A stretch of 64,000 nt of DNA from NCBI RefSeq assembly GCF_002368335.1, contig NZ_AP018288.1:2398208-2462207 (forward strand), in the 5' to 3' direction. The DNA is from Nostoc sp. NIES-4103. Lineage in GTDB: Bacteria; Cyanobacteriota; Cyanobacteriia; Cyanobacteriales; Nostocaceae. The position numbers were made by a program, and so were the translations under genes. Positions within the stretch are counted from its first letter, which is position 1. Every line of letters starts with the position of its first letter. Shown piece by piece: positions 1-8,075 of the stretch. The notes beneath the pieces were generated by a model that saw only the letters and a list, made by a program, of their open reading frames with translations, was not told the origin of the DNA and made no database searches.

Positions 1-705
1 GTGGGCAAAAGCTAACAGCCGCACCACCAGAGAACTTTTACCCATTTCTCTGGGAGCATGAATGCGAATTACAGAACCGGGTTGAGTTATTTCTTGATAG
101 GCAATTTCCTCAATGGGTGGACGTTTGATATAAAGGTGAGAATCCAAGGGAACAGGGCCATCTGGGTATGAGCAAGAAAATTCCAAGTTCTGAGGCTTTG
201 GCTTAATAAAGGAGCCTTTAACTATTGATGTCAAAGGATATATTGGTTGATCGTCTGAGTCCAAACTTGAATAGAATGCTTCAATGGTTTCATTCTCTTC
301 TAGTTCAGACTCAATGCTATAGTCTTCCTCAGATAATTCCAGACCAAAAGCGTTAAAGCATAAGTTGAGTGTTCGCCGATCTACACTTGCACTGGAATAC
401 CATAACCGATTCAAGGTTTTTGTAGATACCTTGATGCGATCGCTTAACTCATCAAAGCTGAAGCGAACGCCGTTATTCTGCTTAACCTCCACCGCCCGAA
501 TTGCCCTCTGTAAGCGCTTCAGTCCCATAGAAGTCAACAAAACTCCCCGTTTACGCGTGGTTTTTGCTTGTTTCATCTCGCTACCTAATTTAACTGAGGA
601 AACCTTTGACTTTTTGTCTGTGGAGCTATCCCTACCGTCAACGACGCCAAATATGGGAGTACCCTTGTTATCTGGTAACAATTCACTAGAGCAACGCTTT
701 TCCAT
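1..705 (-). CDS. AAA-like domain protein, N-terminal part (cut by window edge)
   Basis: Reading leftwards from an ATG at 705, the frame stays open to base 1, so 235 residues are visible and the C-terminus is missing. The first ~50 residues are polar and low-complexity. Residues about 55-130 look like a small helical DNA-binding-like module of the kind found before cyanobacterial AAA-like ATPases. Near the edge come YIKRPPIEE, then a PGSVIRIHAP stretch and GKSSLVVRLL, which is the P-loop of the AAA-like (AAA_35-type) family common in Nostoc. Known relatives are large proteins with signalling or sensor C-termini, but the effector part here is not visible. The family is recognised from motif layout only. 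Confidence 0.75.
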   Translation of the reverse strand, partial: MEKRCSSELLPDNKGTPIFGVVDGRDSSTDKKSKVSSVKLGSEMKQAKTTRKRGVLLTSMGLKRLQRAIRAVEVKQNNGVRFSFDELSDRIKVSTKTLNRLWYSSASVDRRTLNLCFNAFGLELSEEDYSIESELEENETIEAFYSSLDSDDQPIYPLTSIVKGSFIKPKPQNLEFSCSYPDGPVPLDSHLYIKRPPIEEIAYQEITQPGSVIRIHAPREMGKSSLVVRLLAFAH

Positions 706-1471
706 TATGCTGGTATTTTTTTATTAGCGCTTTTGTTAACGATACATCTTAAAATACATTCCTTGACTTGATCAAGCAAGCTTTATTCAGTAAAATTACT
801 GTTTATTTTAGAATTGGAAGTACTTTTCCTACTTTTCTTACCTTTCTTACTTTGGTAGTTAGAGGAACACAGTATTGGGTATGGGGTATGGGGCATTAGT
901 ATTTTTTATCTATGATCCCACTTGCTTGACTTGAGCAAAGCTCTATGTTTGCAGTGGTTCCCTCATGCTGCTGTCATTTCACTCCTAAAGCTGACGTGAG
1001 TTCGATGACCTTTCCCTCCCGACCTCCCTCGCCTAAATGGAGGAGGAACGAAAAAATAAGGGTTTTACTCCCCTCTCCTACAAGGAGAGGGGCCGGGGGA
1101 GAGGTTAAAACAGCACTTGTCGAACTCACTCCTAAAGCTGCACTAACAACCCAAAGCAAAGCCACTTCCTCTACTTGGAGTTTCCCCAAGTGGAAGAAGT
1201 GGCGCTTTGGAAAGCAACTCCCTCACGAATTACAAATTACTATTAAGTTGCTCGACATAATTAAATATATAGCTATCGCCAGTAGTGTTAGGACATCAAC
1301 AGATGATAAAACCTAGACACAAAAAGACTTTTCACCCAGTACCCAGTCCCTAGTCCCTAGTCCCCAGTCCCTAGCTATAAAATATCAATCAGAAAAACCC
1401 ACTTATCACAAGGCTTTTCCCTCCTGTCCTTTGGGTGACGCTCGTTTTTCGGGCTTCCCTACCGCTGCTGC
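706..1471. other. repeat-rich intergenic region
   Basis: No convincing gene. It holds a heptamer-type array near 875-900 (GGGGTATG-like units), a palindromic element at 994-1126 flanked by a direct repeat, and a second heptamer array near 1330-1378 (CCCAGTC-like units). Open frames across 945-1316 and 974-1189 lie inside the repeat and lack coding character. Confidence 0.7.
980..1140. repeat. MITE-like palindromic element with 14-base flanking direct repeat
   Basis: CACTCCTAAAGCTG occurs at 980-993 and again at 1127-1140. Between the copies lies an element with the inverted ends GTGAGTTCGA (996-1005) and TCGAACTCAC (1120-1129) and an internal palindrome (CCCCTCTCCTACAAGGAGAGGGG) around 1071-1092. 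This is the layout of a small non-autonomous insertion. No transposase is present. The right inverted end overlaps the direct repeat by three bases, so exact borders are uncertain. Confidence 0.55.
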
Positions 1472-1864
1472 TTAAACATCTCCACAATACTTTGTCGCAA
1501 TCAGTTTATTGTTTTTGTATACTAGAACTCTGCCATAAGCGTTATCCTTAATAGCAACATAAAGATAATTTTTGTTTCTAAACCTGTACAGTGTATCGCC
1601 ATTGGGCTTACGTTCTACTGTACCCCCATTGATTGCAAGATCGGGACGTTGATGATTAGTAGGAATGTTGTAGGCTTCATAACGAAGCTTCTTATTATCT
1701 AGACGAGAAACTTCAACAATTACGCCTTCAGCACTACAGGCAAAAACTAGTCCAGAAGCGAGAGCAGATGAAGGTATCCCTACTGTTGCAGTTAATATAG
1801 AAGCTGTTGCTGTAGCTAAGATTGCCCAAGAGGGCTTCATTTGTCTTTGATTTAAGCTTTTCAT
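1472..1864 (-). CDS. small secreted protein of unknown function
   Basis: 130 residues. The N-terminus has basic residues, a hydrophobic segment (about residues 13-32) and an ALA-S cleavage-like site near residue 36, so the protein is probably exported to the periplasm or outside. The mature part has two cysteines, one just after the signal (FACSAEG) and one at the very C-terminus (KYCGDV), which could form a disulfide tying the ends together. A YRFRNKNYLYVA stretch suggests beta structure. I recognise no family. It stands alone, with repeat-rich DNA on its 3' side. Confidence 0.6.
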   Translation of the reverse strand: MKSLNQRQMKPSWAILATATASILTATVGIPSSALASGLVFACSAEGVIVEVSRLDNKKLRYEAYNIPTNHQRPDLAINGGTVERKPNGDTLYRFRNKNYLYVAIKDNAYGRVLVYKNNKLIATKYCGDV

Positions 1865-2332
1865 GATTATGGTCTGCTGTGTGAATACACTTGGCTACAA
1901 ATTCCAGTTGGCGTTTTTCGGATTTTTGTAGAGAATCGCCACATAAAGAAATCAGGACTCTGGAATTCAAAGCGCTATCTGCTATAGACCAATTATTTTT
2001 TAGTTGGTAATTTCATATAGTGCATAATAATTAATTGTTAATTACATGCACTATAGGACTCCTATTTGATTTTTGAAAAAAATCAGTACACTTTAAAGAG
2101 CGTTCTCTCCTGTTCCCTCCCTAAATATAGCGGTTCTCAAACTAGTGAGGTACAATTTTGACCTCTCTCCAAACCTCTCTCCTAAAAGGAGAGAGGCTTT
2201 GAATTGTTCCCCCTTCCCGCTTCGGGAAGGGGGTTAGGGGGTTAGGTCTATTTGCATATCTGTACCTCACCGGATTGAAAATGGCTATAAGTAATTTCAA
2301 ATATCAAACTGCATTACCATATATCTTGGTTT
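1865..2332. other. intergenic region with one MITE-like element
   Basis: Apart from the palindromic element at 2126-2289 this stretch is AT-rich with no convincing gene. The upstream region of the secreted-protein gene (1865-2000) has no clear regulatory site that I can identify. Confidence 0.6.
2126..2289. repeat. MITE-like element with ~29-base imperfect terminal inverted repeats
   Basis: The left end begins TATAGCGGTTCTCAA and continues to GTGAGGTACA. The reverse complement of the right end reads TATAGCCATTTTCAA and continues to GTGAGGTACA. The interior contains nested palindromes (CCTCTCTCC...GGAGAGAGG and CCCCCTTCCC...GGGAAGGGGG). The TA at each tip would fit a TA-targeting (IS630/mariner-like) mobilisation, but no larger target duplication is visible. 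Length 164 bases, non-coding. Confidence 0.55.
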
Positions 2333-2722
2333 TTAGCAGTCTACTAATTCAGGTGTTTGATTGAGGATTTGACTACGAATCGAAACGAAATCTAAATATA
2401 TGGGTGAATCTAGTTTGTCTGGATGAAAAGCAGCGACATTATGGCAATTTTGAAATGCCAATTTGATGCCAAAGTGACGCTCAACTGCTCCACGAATTGC
2501 ATCTCCACCCATCATCCGTAATAATTGAGCGCGTGCTTGTTCACTTGGGGGTGGAACTGCATGATTTGCCCATTCTTCACCTCTAATTAGACGTTCTGCA
2601 AGACCTTCTACAATACCCCAAGCATAAGGTAGTGATTGTTTGATAGTTGCAACAAACTCTTTTTCGTCAACCTTACCTGCTTTGGCTTGTTCAATGAGAT
2701 GCACACTTACATTTAATGACAT
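2333..2722 (-). CDS. SCO5389-family-like small protein in putative Zur regulon
   Basis: 129 residues, soluble, no signal peptide or membrane segment. It resembles, from memory, the small actinobacterial SCO5389 family: start MSLNVS, a VDEKEFV...SLPYAW stretch, a PPPSEQARAQLLR segment, DAIRGAVERHFG, LAFQNCHNVAAF and the end LNQTPELVDC. Function is unknown. Conserved-looking Cys and His residues (NCH near residue 93, final Cys) could bind a metal, but that is inference. A perfect 17-base Zur/Fur-type palindrome lies 42 bases upstream of the start, so the gene is probably induced by metal shortage. It is the last of a run of minus-strand metal-related genes but has its own operator. Confidence 0.75.
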   Translation of the reverse strand: MSLNVSVHLIEQAKAGKVDEKEFVATIKQSLPYAWGIVEGLAERLIRGEEWANHAVPPPSEQARAQLLRMMGGDAIRGAVERHFGIKLAFQNCHNVAAFHPDKLDSPIYLDFVSIRSQILNQTPELVDC

Positions 2723-2763
2723 TTAGTTTTCCTTGTCGTCAAGTTTGAACGAATGACACAAAA

Positions 2764-2780
2764 ATAATGATAATCATTAT
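2764..2780 (-). promoter_or_regulatory. Zur/Fur-type operator, perfect 8-1-8 palindrome
   Basis: The sequence is ATAATGAT-A-ATCATTAT. It matches the cyanobacterial Zur consensus as I remember it (TGATAATNATTATCA) almost completely and shares its 13-base core with the boxes at 5266 and 9098. It lies upstream of the minus-strand gene that starts at 2722. Fur and Zur boxes are hard to tell apart by eye; the gene content argues for Zur. Confidence 0.75.
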
Positions 2781-2880
2781 CTCAAACTCTGGATGCGATC
2801 GCAAACAAAAGTAATATTTACTCTTGCATTTGAGACAATTCAAATCTCAAAAGATGAAGTGGGACAAGTTGGGATATTTG

Positions 2881-3642
2881 TTAAATGCTAGATTTGGATT
2901 TTTTAGCTTGGTGTTGGCTTTGAAATCCCTTGCTATTTCCGTAATGTACAGTTTTGAATTCTACTTGATTCGTGCCAGGGTTGTAGAGAGTATAAGTAGC
3001 TTGACCTGGTGTGCGTCCCACATTCCCTACTCCAATGACTTGACGAGGGGTTAGAGTCGCTGTTTGAGGAGACACTTGGTGATCAAGGGTGGTGAGTGTA
3101 GTTGTGATGGAACCAGTTTGCAGTTGATATTGAAAAGTTAAACCAGAACGACCGCAGAATAGGTTATTTGCTTGCATTCGCGATAGTCTATCAAGCATTT
3201 GAATTGGGGGAGTTTCTGGAGTCAGTTCGTCATCTACACTGACTGTTGAACCATGGATTAATAAACAATCCAATTCAAAAAAACCAAAGTCAAGGTTTCT
3301 CAACCATTGTACAGTCTGACGAGAAACACACTCCCACAACATTTGCACAGTATGACCGCCGTATTTTGCCATTAGTTCAGGAGCATCCCCAGTAGCACCT
3401 AAACCATGCAGAATCAAACACTGTTCTTCCCACCATCCTTTACAAATCAGGGGTTCTAATTCACCACGTCGAGGCGAGTTCACCCTTTCAACTAGTTGCT
3501 CACATTCGTGTGTTGGGCCGACTAAATCACCTAATATATAAAGCGCCTCTACATAACGACCTTGACGTTTAATATCTGCCATCACAGCTTCATAAGCTGC
3601 AATATTTCCCTCAATTCCACTCAAAATAGCCCATTTACTCAT
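2881..3642 (-). CDS. degenerate metallophosphoesterase-like protein
   Basis: 253 residues with the outline of a YfcE/MJ0936-like calcineurin-type phosphoesterase: AILSGIEGNIAAYEAV at the start, YILGDLVG, LIHGST and a late GNVGRTPGQATYTLYNP. Nearly every metal-binding motif is altered: the first D-x-H is G-x-E, the GNHD position reads GWWEE, and GHTHVP is replaced by GRSGLT. It is therefore unlikely to be an ordinary two-metal phosphoesterase and may be a binding or regulatory partner. It follows a paralogue (3674-4483) with 31 bases between them, in a likely operon behind the operator at 5266. Confidence 0.75.
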   Translation of the reverse strand: MSKWAILSGIEGNIAAYEAVMADIKRQGRYVEALYILGDLVGPTHECEQLVERVNSPRRGELEPLICKGWWEEQCLILHGLGATGDAPELMAKYGGHTVQMLWECVSRQTVQWLRNLDFGFFELDCLLIHGSTVSVDDELTPETPPIQMLDRLSRMQANNLFCGRSGLTFQYQLQTGSITTTLTTLDHQVSPQTATLTPRQVIGVGNVGRTPGQATYTLYNPGTNQVEFKTVHYGNSKGFQSQHQAKKSKSSI

Positions 3643-3673
3643 TTTTGCACTTCCTGGCTATGCCCTATACCCT

Positions 3674-4483
3674 TTATCTTGTACATACATGAGTTGGGTC
3701 ATCTGCTCGTTCTGCATACTCCAACCCATGGGCCAAACGCCAAGCAAAAATTGCAGGTAAACCTTTCTCGATAATTGCTGCACAAGTTTTCTGGTAATCA
3801 TAAGCCACTTCCCGCAGTTTAACTCTTTGAGTCTCTGTGTCGTAAATTACATAAGTAGCATTCGGTTGCCCATGTCGGGGTTCTCCCACTGAACCGACAT
3901 TCACAATTTGTTTGAGAGGAGATGCAAAGCTAATTTCCCGTGATTCTTCTCCTCTCTTAACGCGCACTTGTAGCTGGCCAGCATCAAGAGTCCGGGCATA
4001 TGGCACATGAGTATGACCACAAAATAATACATCTGCACCTGTATAAAGTACTCGTTCTAACGCCACAAAAGCATCGAGTTCTGGTAGTAAGTATTCATGG
4101 TTGCTATGAGGGCTACCGTGAACAAAAGCGAGATTTCCCTCTAAAAAGGTATGGGGTAAATTGGCTAAGAATTCGCGGTTTTCTGGGTGAATTTCTTTAT
4201 TAGTCCACTCATGAGCCTGTATTCCTCTTTTTTCTGCTAATAAAGAGGGATAACTACAATCACAAGCATTCAATCCTTCTACAATATCTTCATCCCAACA
4301 GCCCGCGCAAGTGGGAATATCTAAAGAACGAATTTGAGCGATGACTGCATTGGGATGTGGGCCATATCCTACTAAATCGCCTACACAAAAGATTTTTTCG
4401 CATGAGTGTTGGTCAATATCTAGTAATACAGCATCCAAGGCTTCATAGTTGCCATGAATACATGACATGACGGCTATTTTCAC
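3674..4483 (-). CDS. metallophosphoesterase-family protein with substituted ligands
   Basis: 269 residues. The fold motifs of the YfcE-like phosphoesterase family are in order: VMSCIHGNYEALDAVL (residues ~5-20), FCVGDLVGYGPHPN, GCWDED, FVHGSPH, and LFCGHTHVPYAR. The usual SDIHGN reads SCIHGN and the usual GNHD reads GCWD, so one metal-binding Asp is Cys and the Asn-His pair is Cys-Trp. The rest (GD, HG, GHTH) is kept. The protein could act on a phosphoester with one metal or a different metal. Its start overlaps the stop of the CobW-like gene by four bases (ATGA-type), showing translational coupling in a likely operon that also includes the gene at 2881-3642. Confidence 0.8.
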   Translation of the reverse strand: MKIAVMSCIHGNYEALDAVLLDIDQHSCEKIFCVGDLVGYGPHPNAVIAQIRSLDIPTCAGCWDEDIVEGLNACDCSYPSLLAEKRGIQAHEWTNKEIHPENREFLANLPHTFLEGNLAFVHGSPHSNHEYLLPELDAFVALERVLYTGADVLFCGHTHVPYARTLDAGQLQVRVKRGEESREISFASPLKQIVNVGSVGEPRHGQPNATYVIYDTETQRVKLREVAYDYQKTCAAIIEKGLPAIFAWRLAHGLEYAERADDPTHVCTR

Positions 4484-5262
4484 ACTGGTTCCCCTTGTAA
4501 TAAAATCTCTTTTACCTGTTGTTGGTATTGCAAAATGGCAGCGTCAGATAAACAGCAATCTGATAAAGTTTGCCTTAAAGCTGTTTTTTCTAAGTTTTCC
4601 CCCACTACTTCTAAACCACTGAAACGCTGGGGTCTACCCTCTAAGTGGCGCGGTAAGTCTAACTCTAGAAAGTCTGTTTGGGGAACACCGGCGACAAAAT
4701 CACAGTAAATTGACCGACCATCGTTAACGTCAAAAATACCTTTGGCGCGGCTAACGACACCATAAGCTCCGTGGGTGATTTCGTACCAAAATTCCTCTAA
4801 ACTATTTTCATCAATGACTTCACCATTGCTTATCGCCCGCCATAAAGTTTCAGCACTGCTGGTTTTGGTTGGTGCGCCAGATACAATTTCCTTTGCCCAA
4901 GAATGGTATTCAGAGTTGTTGAGATTGGGTGGTAAGACCGCAACGGTATGGTAGGGAAAATTATCTAATAATTGTGCTAATTGTGCGATCGCTCCTAATT
5001 CTAGATAAAATCCCCATTCGATGTAAACTCGATCTGCTTGAGGTATTTGGTTGATCAATTCAACTTCTTGACCGTCACCAAAGACTTGCATACCGGGAAA
5101 TTCAGTAGCTATACGGGTTTGGTCAATGGGAACATTCCCTGTACCTGGGCTAAAATAAATGACTTGGTGAACAGCGGCCATATCTCGTAGCTGTTGGCAT
5201 ACCCAGGTAGTTTTTCCAGACCCAGATGAACCAGCAACAACGGTAATAATTGGTATAGACAT
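4480..5262 (-). CDS. CobW/COG0523-like nucleotide-binding protein
   Basis: 260 residues from the chosen start. A P-loop (GSSGSGKTT, residues ~11-19) lies at the very N-terminus and the C-terminal third has the CobW-type features YGVVSRAKGIFDV, DFVAGV and RFSGLEVVGENL. The CxCC metal motif of typical COG0523 GTPases is missing; at that place the sequence is YFSPGTGNVP. COG0523 proteins are metallochaperones or metal-handling GTPases in the cytoplasm. The frame is open up to 5334, but the extension would translate the Zur-type box, so I place the start at the ATG at 5262, four bases from the box. It is first in an operon with two phosphoesterase-like genes. Confidence 0.75.
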   Translation of the reverse strand: MSIPIITVVAGSSGSGKTTWVCQQLRDMAAVHQVIYFSPGTGNVPIDQTRIATEFPGMQVFGDGQEVELINQIPQADRVYIEWGFYLELGAIAQLAQLLDNFPYHTVAVLPPNLNNSEYHSWAKEIVSGAPTKTSSAETLWRAISNGEVIDENSLEEFWYEITHGAYGVVSRAKGIFDVNDGRSIYCDFVAGVPQTDFLELDLPRHLEGRPQRFSGLEVVGENLEKTALRQTLSDCCLSDAAILQYQQQVKEILLQGEPV

Positions 5263-5265
5263 AAT

Positions 5266-5282
5266 GTAATGATAATCATTTT
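5266..5282 (-). promoter_or_regulatory. Zur/Fur-type operator before the CobW-like operon
   Basis: The 13-base core AATGATAATCATT (5268-5280) is identical to the cores at 2764 and 9098. The box ends only four bases before the start codon at 5262, where a ribosome-binding site would normally be, so the transcript is probably very short-leadered and binding would block transcription directly. Confidence 0.7.
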
Positions 5283-5714
5283 TATATAATTTTGAATATA
5301 GTAGCAGGAAAATTGCTGACTTGATCCATGCCACTGAGCCGCCCTGAGAGGTTGTTTGAAAAGTGATTGGCTGTGATTTTTATTGCGTTGTTACCCCCCA
5401 TTATCCCACGCCACTTGCAAAGGCTGTCGGCGGAGCCTTTCGGCAGTCCCCCATCTCGGCAGAAGCCAAGACGGGGGCTGCCTCACCAACGCAGTGGCTC
5501 CCCTTGTAAAGGGGGGAAATAAGAAAAATCCGGTTCCCTCCCCTTTACAAGGGGAGGGTTAGGGTGGGGTAAAAACATATTTGATACATCAATCATGACT
5601 TTTCAAACATCCTCTGAAGACAAAGGACGGGTGAGGACACCCATCCCACAAAAGACTTCCAATTGAACCATGTAAACTATTAACTAAACTTGGTAATTGC
5701 TTAACATTAATTAA
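5283..5714. other. intergenic region largely filled by a repeat element
   Basis: No gene seen. The stretch from 5347 to 5615 is a palindromic dispersed element described separately. The remainder is the AT-rich upstream region of the CobW-like gene and the 3' side of the COG0523 gene. Confidence 0.6.
5347..5615. repeat. MITE-like element with 18-base terminal inverted repeats
   Basis: The left end AGAGGTTGTTTGAAAAGT (5347-5364) is matched by the reverse complement of the right end, AGAGGATGTTTGAAAAGT (5598-5615), with one mismatch. The interior holds shared dispersed-repeat modules, including CATCTCGGCAGAAGCC and CAAGACGGGGGCTGCC (also near 17070-17175), and a CCCCTTTACAAGGGGA palindrome. 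I see no clear target duplication. Confidence 0.55.
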
Positions 5715-6758
5715 TCATACCAAACATTCATTAAGTTGTGCGTAAATTTGACTATGATCTAGCTTTCTGCCAATAAAAACGACCTGATTTTTAGGCTGAG
5801 TACGCCATTCATCAGCGTGTAAGTTGTAACGCGGGCCGCTCAGTTGAAATATATGGCGTAATTCACTATCGCTAAACCACAAAATACCCTTAGCTCGAAA
5901 TACATTTTGGGGCATTTCTTCAGTTAAAAAATTCTCAAATTTATGGACATCAAATGGTCTATCAGCTTGGAAAGAAATCGAAACAAATCCATCATTTTCT
6001 AAATGATGAGAGTGATGTTCGTGATGATGATGTTCATGATCATGGTCATGATGGTGGTGTTCATGAGCGTGAGTATCTTCTGTATTATCAGTAGTATACT
6101 CATCTTTTGGAGTCAACCCCACATCTAAAATTAATGGTAATTCCACCTCTCCATATTGAGTGTGTAGAATTCTCGCACCATATTTAACTTCATGAATATA
6201 AGCTTCTACTTCTTGAAGTTTTTCTGGGGTTATAAGGTCTGTTTTATTCAGGAGAATAATATCTCCATAGGTAATTTGTTTTAAAGCTGCTTCACTATCA
6301 AAATGGTTTGGGCTAAAAGCCTCAGCGTCTACCACTGTGAGAATTGAGTCAAGGTTAGTTAAATCTCTCAATTCTGTTCCCAAAAATGTTAAGATAATCG
6401 GTAGAGGGTCAGCAACACCAGTAGTTTCAATGACCAAATAATCAATACGGTCTTCTCTTTCTAAAACTCGATAAACAGCATCAACTAGACTATCATTGAT
6501 GGTGCAGCATATACAGCCATTACTCAGTTCGACCATATCTTGGTCTAGAGAAACTAATAATTGGCTATCGATATTAATATCACCAAACTCATTCACTAGA
6601 ACGGCAACTTTTAAATCTTGTTTATTTTTGAGAATTTGATTGAGCAGTGTAGTTTTACCACTACCTAAAAATCCTGTGATAATAGTCACAGGCATTCCTT
6701 GTTTAGGAATCTCAAGACTGGGGTTTGAAGTTGGTGCTGTTAGTTGGGTCATAATCAA
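5715..6758 (-). CDS. COG0523 GTPase with histidine-rich metal-binding loop
   Basis: 347 residues. GFLGSGKTTLLNQIL (P-loop, residues ~29-42), NGCICCT (the CxCC metal site, residues 80-86), an ETTGVADP switch region, LLNKTDL (the NKxD base-recognition motif), and a long His/Asp/Glu-rich stretch at residues ~225-260 mark a G3E-family metallochaperone of the ZagA/ZNG1 kind. Such proteins deliver zinc to client enzymes under zinc starvation, using GTP. A second in-frame ATG two codons downstream (6752) is an equally good start. It is third in a probable operon with hemB and the flavoprotein, 27 bases after the latter, and so probably depends on the operator at 9098. Confidence 0.88.
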   Translation of the reverse strand: MIMTQLTAPTSNPSLEIPKQGMPVTIITGFLGSGKTTLLNQILKNKQDLKVAVLVNEFGDINIDSQLLVSLDQDMVELSNGCICCTINDSLVDAVYRVLEREDRIDYLVIETTGVADPLPIILTFLGTELRDLTNLDSILTVVDAEAFSPNHFDSEAALKQITYGDIILLNKTDLITPEKLQEVEAYIHEVKYGARILHTQYGEVELPLILDVGLTPKDEYTTDNTEDTHAHEHHHHDHDHEHHHHEHHSHHLENDGFVSISFQADRPFDVHKFENFLTEEMPQNVFRAKGILWFSDSELRHIFQLSGPRYNLHADEWRTQPKNQVVFIGRKLDHSQIYAQLNECLV

Positions 6759-6785
6759 TTTAATTTTCTGTGGATTCCAAAATGG

Positions 6786-8015
6786 TTAGCCTGCTTGTAC
6801 TCTGTTGAAGGTGTGGGAAAGAGCTACACTTGGCTTAACAATAGCAGGGACGATTTTCTCACAAGCCATTCTTGCACCTGATAAATTCCGTGCTGTTGGC
6901 CCTACTTGTAAAGCTGCTAAACCACCCATAATAAACAGTTCACAACCAGGCCAACGTAGACAAGTATCTAAAACTGGCAAACCTTTGACGATGGGAATGG
7001 GGTAAGCCGCAAGAATGTCCTTTAATAAAGGTTCGGTGGTGACATCAAATTTTGTGCCGGTGGAAAGCCAAATATAATCGCACTCATATTGACTACCATC
7101 ACTACATTCAACGTGCCAATTTCCAGTTAACCACTGGGCTTTGACTACTTGACAGTTTTCATCCATTCTGATGTTACCATGACGTATCTGTCGGCGGAGT
7201 TCGGTAGCGATCGCAGGTGTCATCGAGCCACCATTTCTCGCTTGCTGAATTAGCCTTACTCGTTCTTCCCAATCAGATGCAAAAAAATTTTTCAGATACT
7301 TTGGCCCCAACCAACCCGGTTCTGCATCGAACAACTTTTCTGCTAACTGTCGCCGAATCATCAAATGCACTTTCGCACCACGTGAAATGGCACCCAATGC
7401 CAAATGTCCACTCGTCAAGCCACCACCCACAATCAAGACTCGCTTACCCATTAATTGCAATTTTCGTAAATCAATAGTTTGTGAGTGGCAAAGTCTATCT
7501 TGAGGATATGGTGACTGAATCTGGTTTACCCAATCAGGTATTTGAATTTGAGCGCTACTGGTTGCTAAGACTACCCGCCGTGCAATAACTTGTTGTCCGT
7601 CTTGCAAACAAAGGCAAAACCGAGAACGCAAATGATGGGGTAAGGGTTCAATACTCTTGACTGCTAAAGGAATAACTTGCTCTTGCAATTGCCAAACTCG
7701 AATCACATCGTGGCAAAAATCCTCAAATAGTTGTGTCCCTGGCAAATCATAGGGGGGAAATAACTCACGAGGACGAGATTGGGCAAATTTCCGTAAAGCG
7801 AAGGGGTTGGGGTCTGGATGATGAACTGCGGGGGAACGCAAATGTGGTATTTCTAAAGCTGCAAATTGCTGCTTCCAGCGACTCATCCACCTACCACTGG
7901 GGTCAAATATCGAAATTTTACCCCTGATAGACTGCCGTTTTTGCAGTAGATGGGTGGTCAAAGTTAAAGCATGAGGCCCTGCGCCAACAATAGCTAAGTC
8001 AATGTTTTTAGTCAT
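6786..8015 (-). CDS. FAD/NAD(P)-binding oxidoreductase, monooxygenase-like
   Basis: 409 residues. An N-terminal dinucleotide-binding motif (AIVGAGPHALTL, residues ~8-19), the FDPSGRWMSRWKQQF and HLRSPAVHHPDPNPF segments, and a second nucleotide-binding motif (VLIVGGGLTSGHLALG, near residue 200) place it with flavoproteins related to lysine/ornithine N-hydroxylases. The C-terminus has a further GGLAALQVGPTARNL stretch typical of the group. The substrate is unknown. It sits between hemB (60 bases, containing a short GTCATTG-type heptamer array) and the COG0523 GTPase in the zinc-responsive cluster, which suggests a role during metal shortage. Confidence 0.75.
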   Translation of the reverse strand: MTKNIDLAIVGAGPHALTLTTHLLQKRQSIRGKISIFDPSGRWMSRWKQQFAALEIPHLRSPAVHHPDPNPFALRKFAQSRPRELFPPYDLPGTQLFEDFCHDVIRVWQLQEQVIPLAVKSIEPLPHHLRSRFCLCLQDGQQVIARRVVLATSSAQIQIPDWVNQIQSPYPQDRLCHSQTIDLRKLQLMGKRVLIVGGGLTSGHLALGAISRGAKVHLMIRRQLAEKLFDAEPGWLGPKYLKNFFASDWEERVRLIQQARNGGSMTPAIATELRRQIRHGNIRMDENCQVVKAQWLTGNWHVECSDGSQYECDYIWLSTGTKFDVTTEPLLKDILAAYPIPIVKGLPVLDTCLRWPGCELFIMGGLAALQVGPTARNLSGARMACEKIVPAIVKPSVALSHTFNRVQAG

Positions 8016-8075
8016 TGGTCATTGGTCATTTGTCATTTGTTAAGGGACGATTGTCCCTGTTTCCTTTGCTCCTAC

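Noticed and set aside
945..1316. Open frames on both strands across 945-1316
   Set aside because: They lie inside a palindromic repeat and have repeat-like composition and no ribosome site.
5263..5334. Longer N-terminus for the CobW-like protein
   Set aside because: The added residues translate the Zur-type operator, and the P-loop family starts just before the nucleotide-binding motif.
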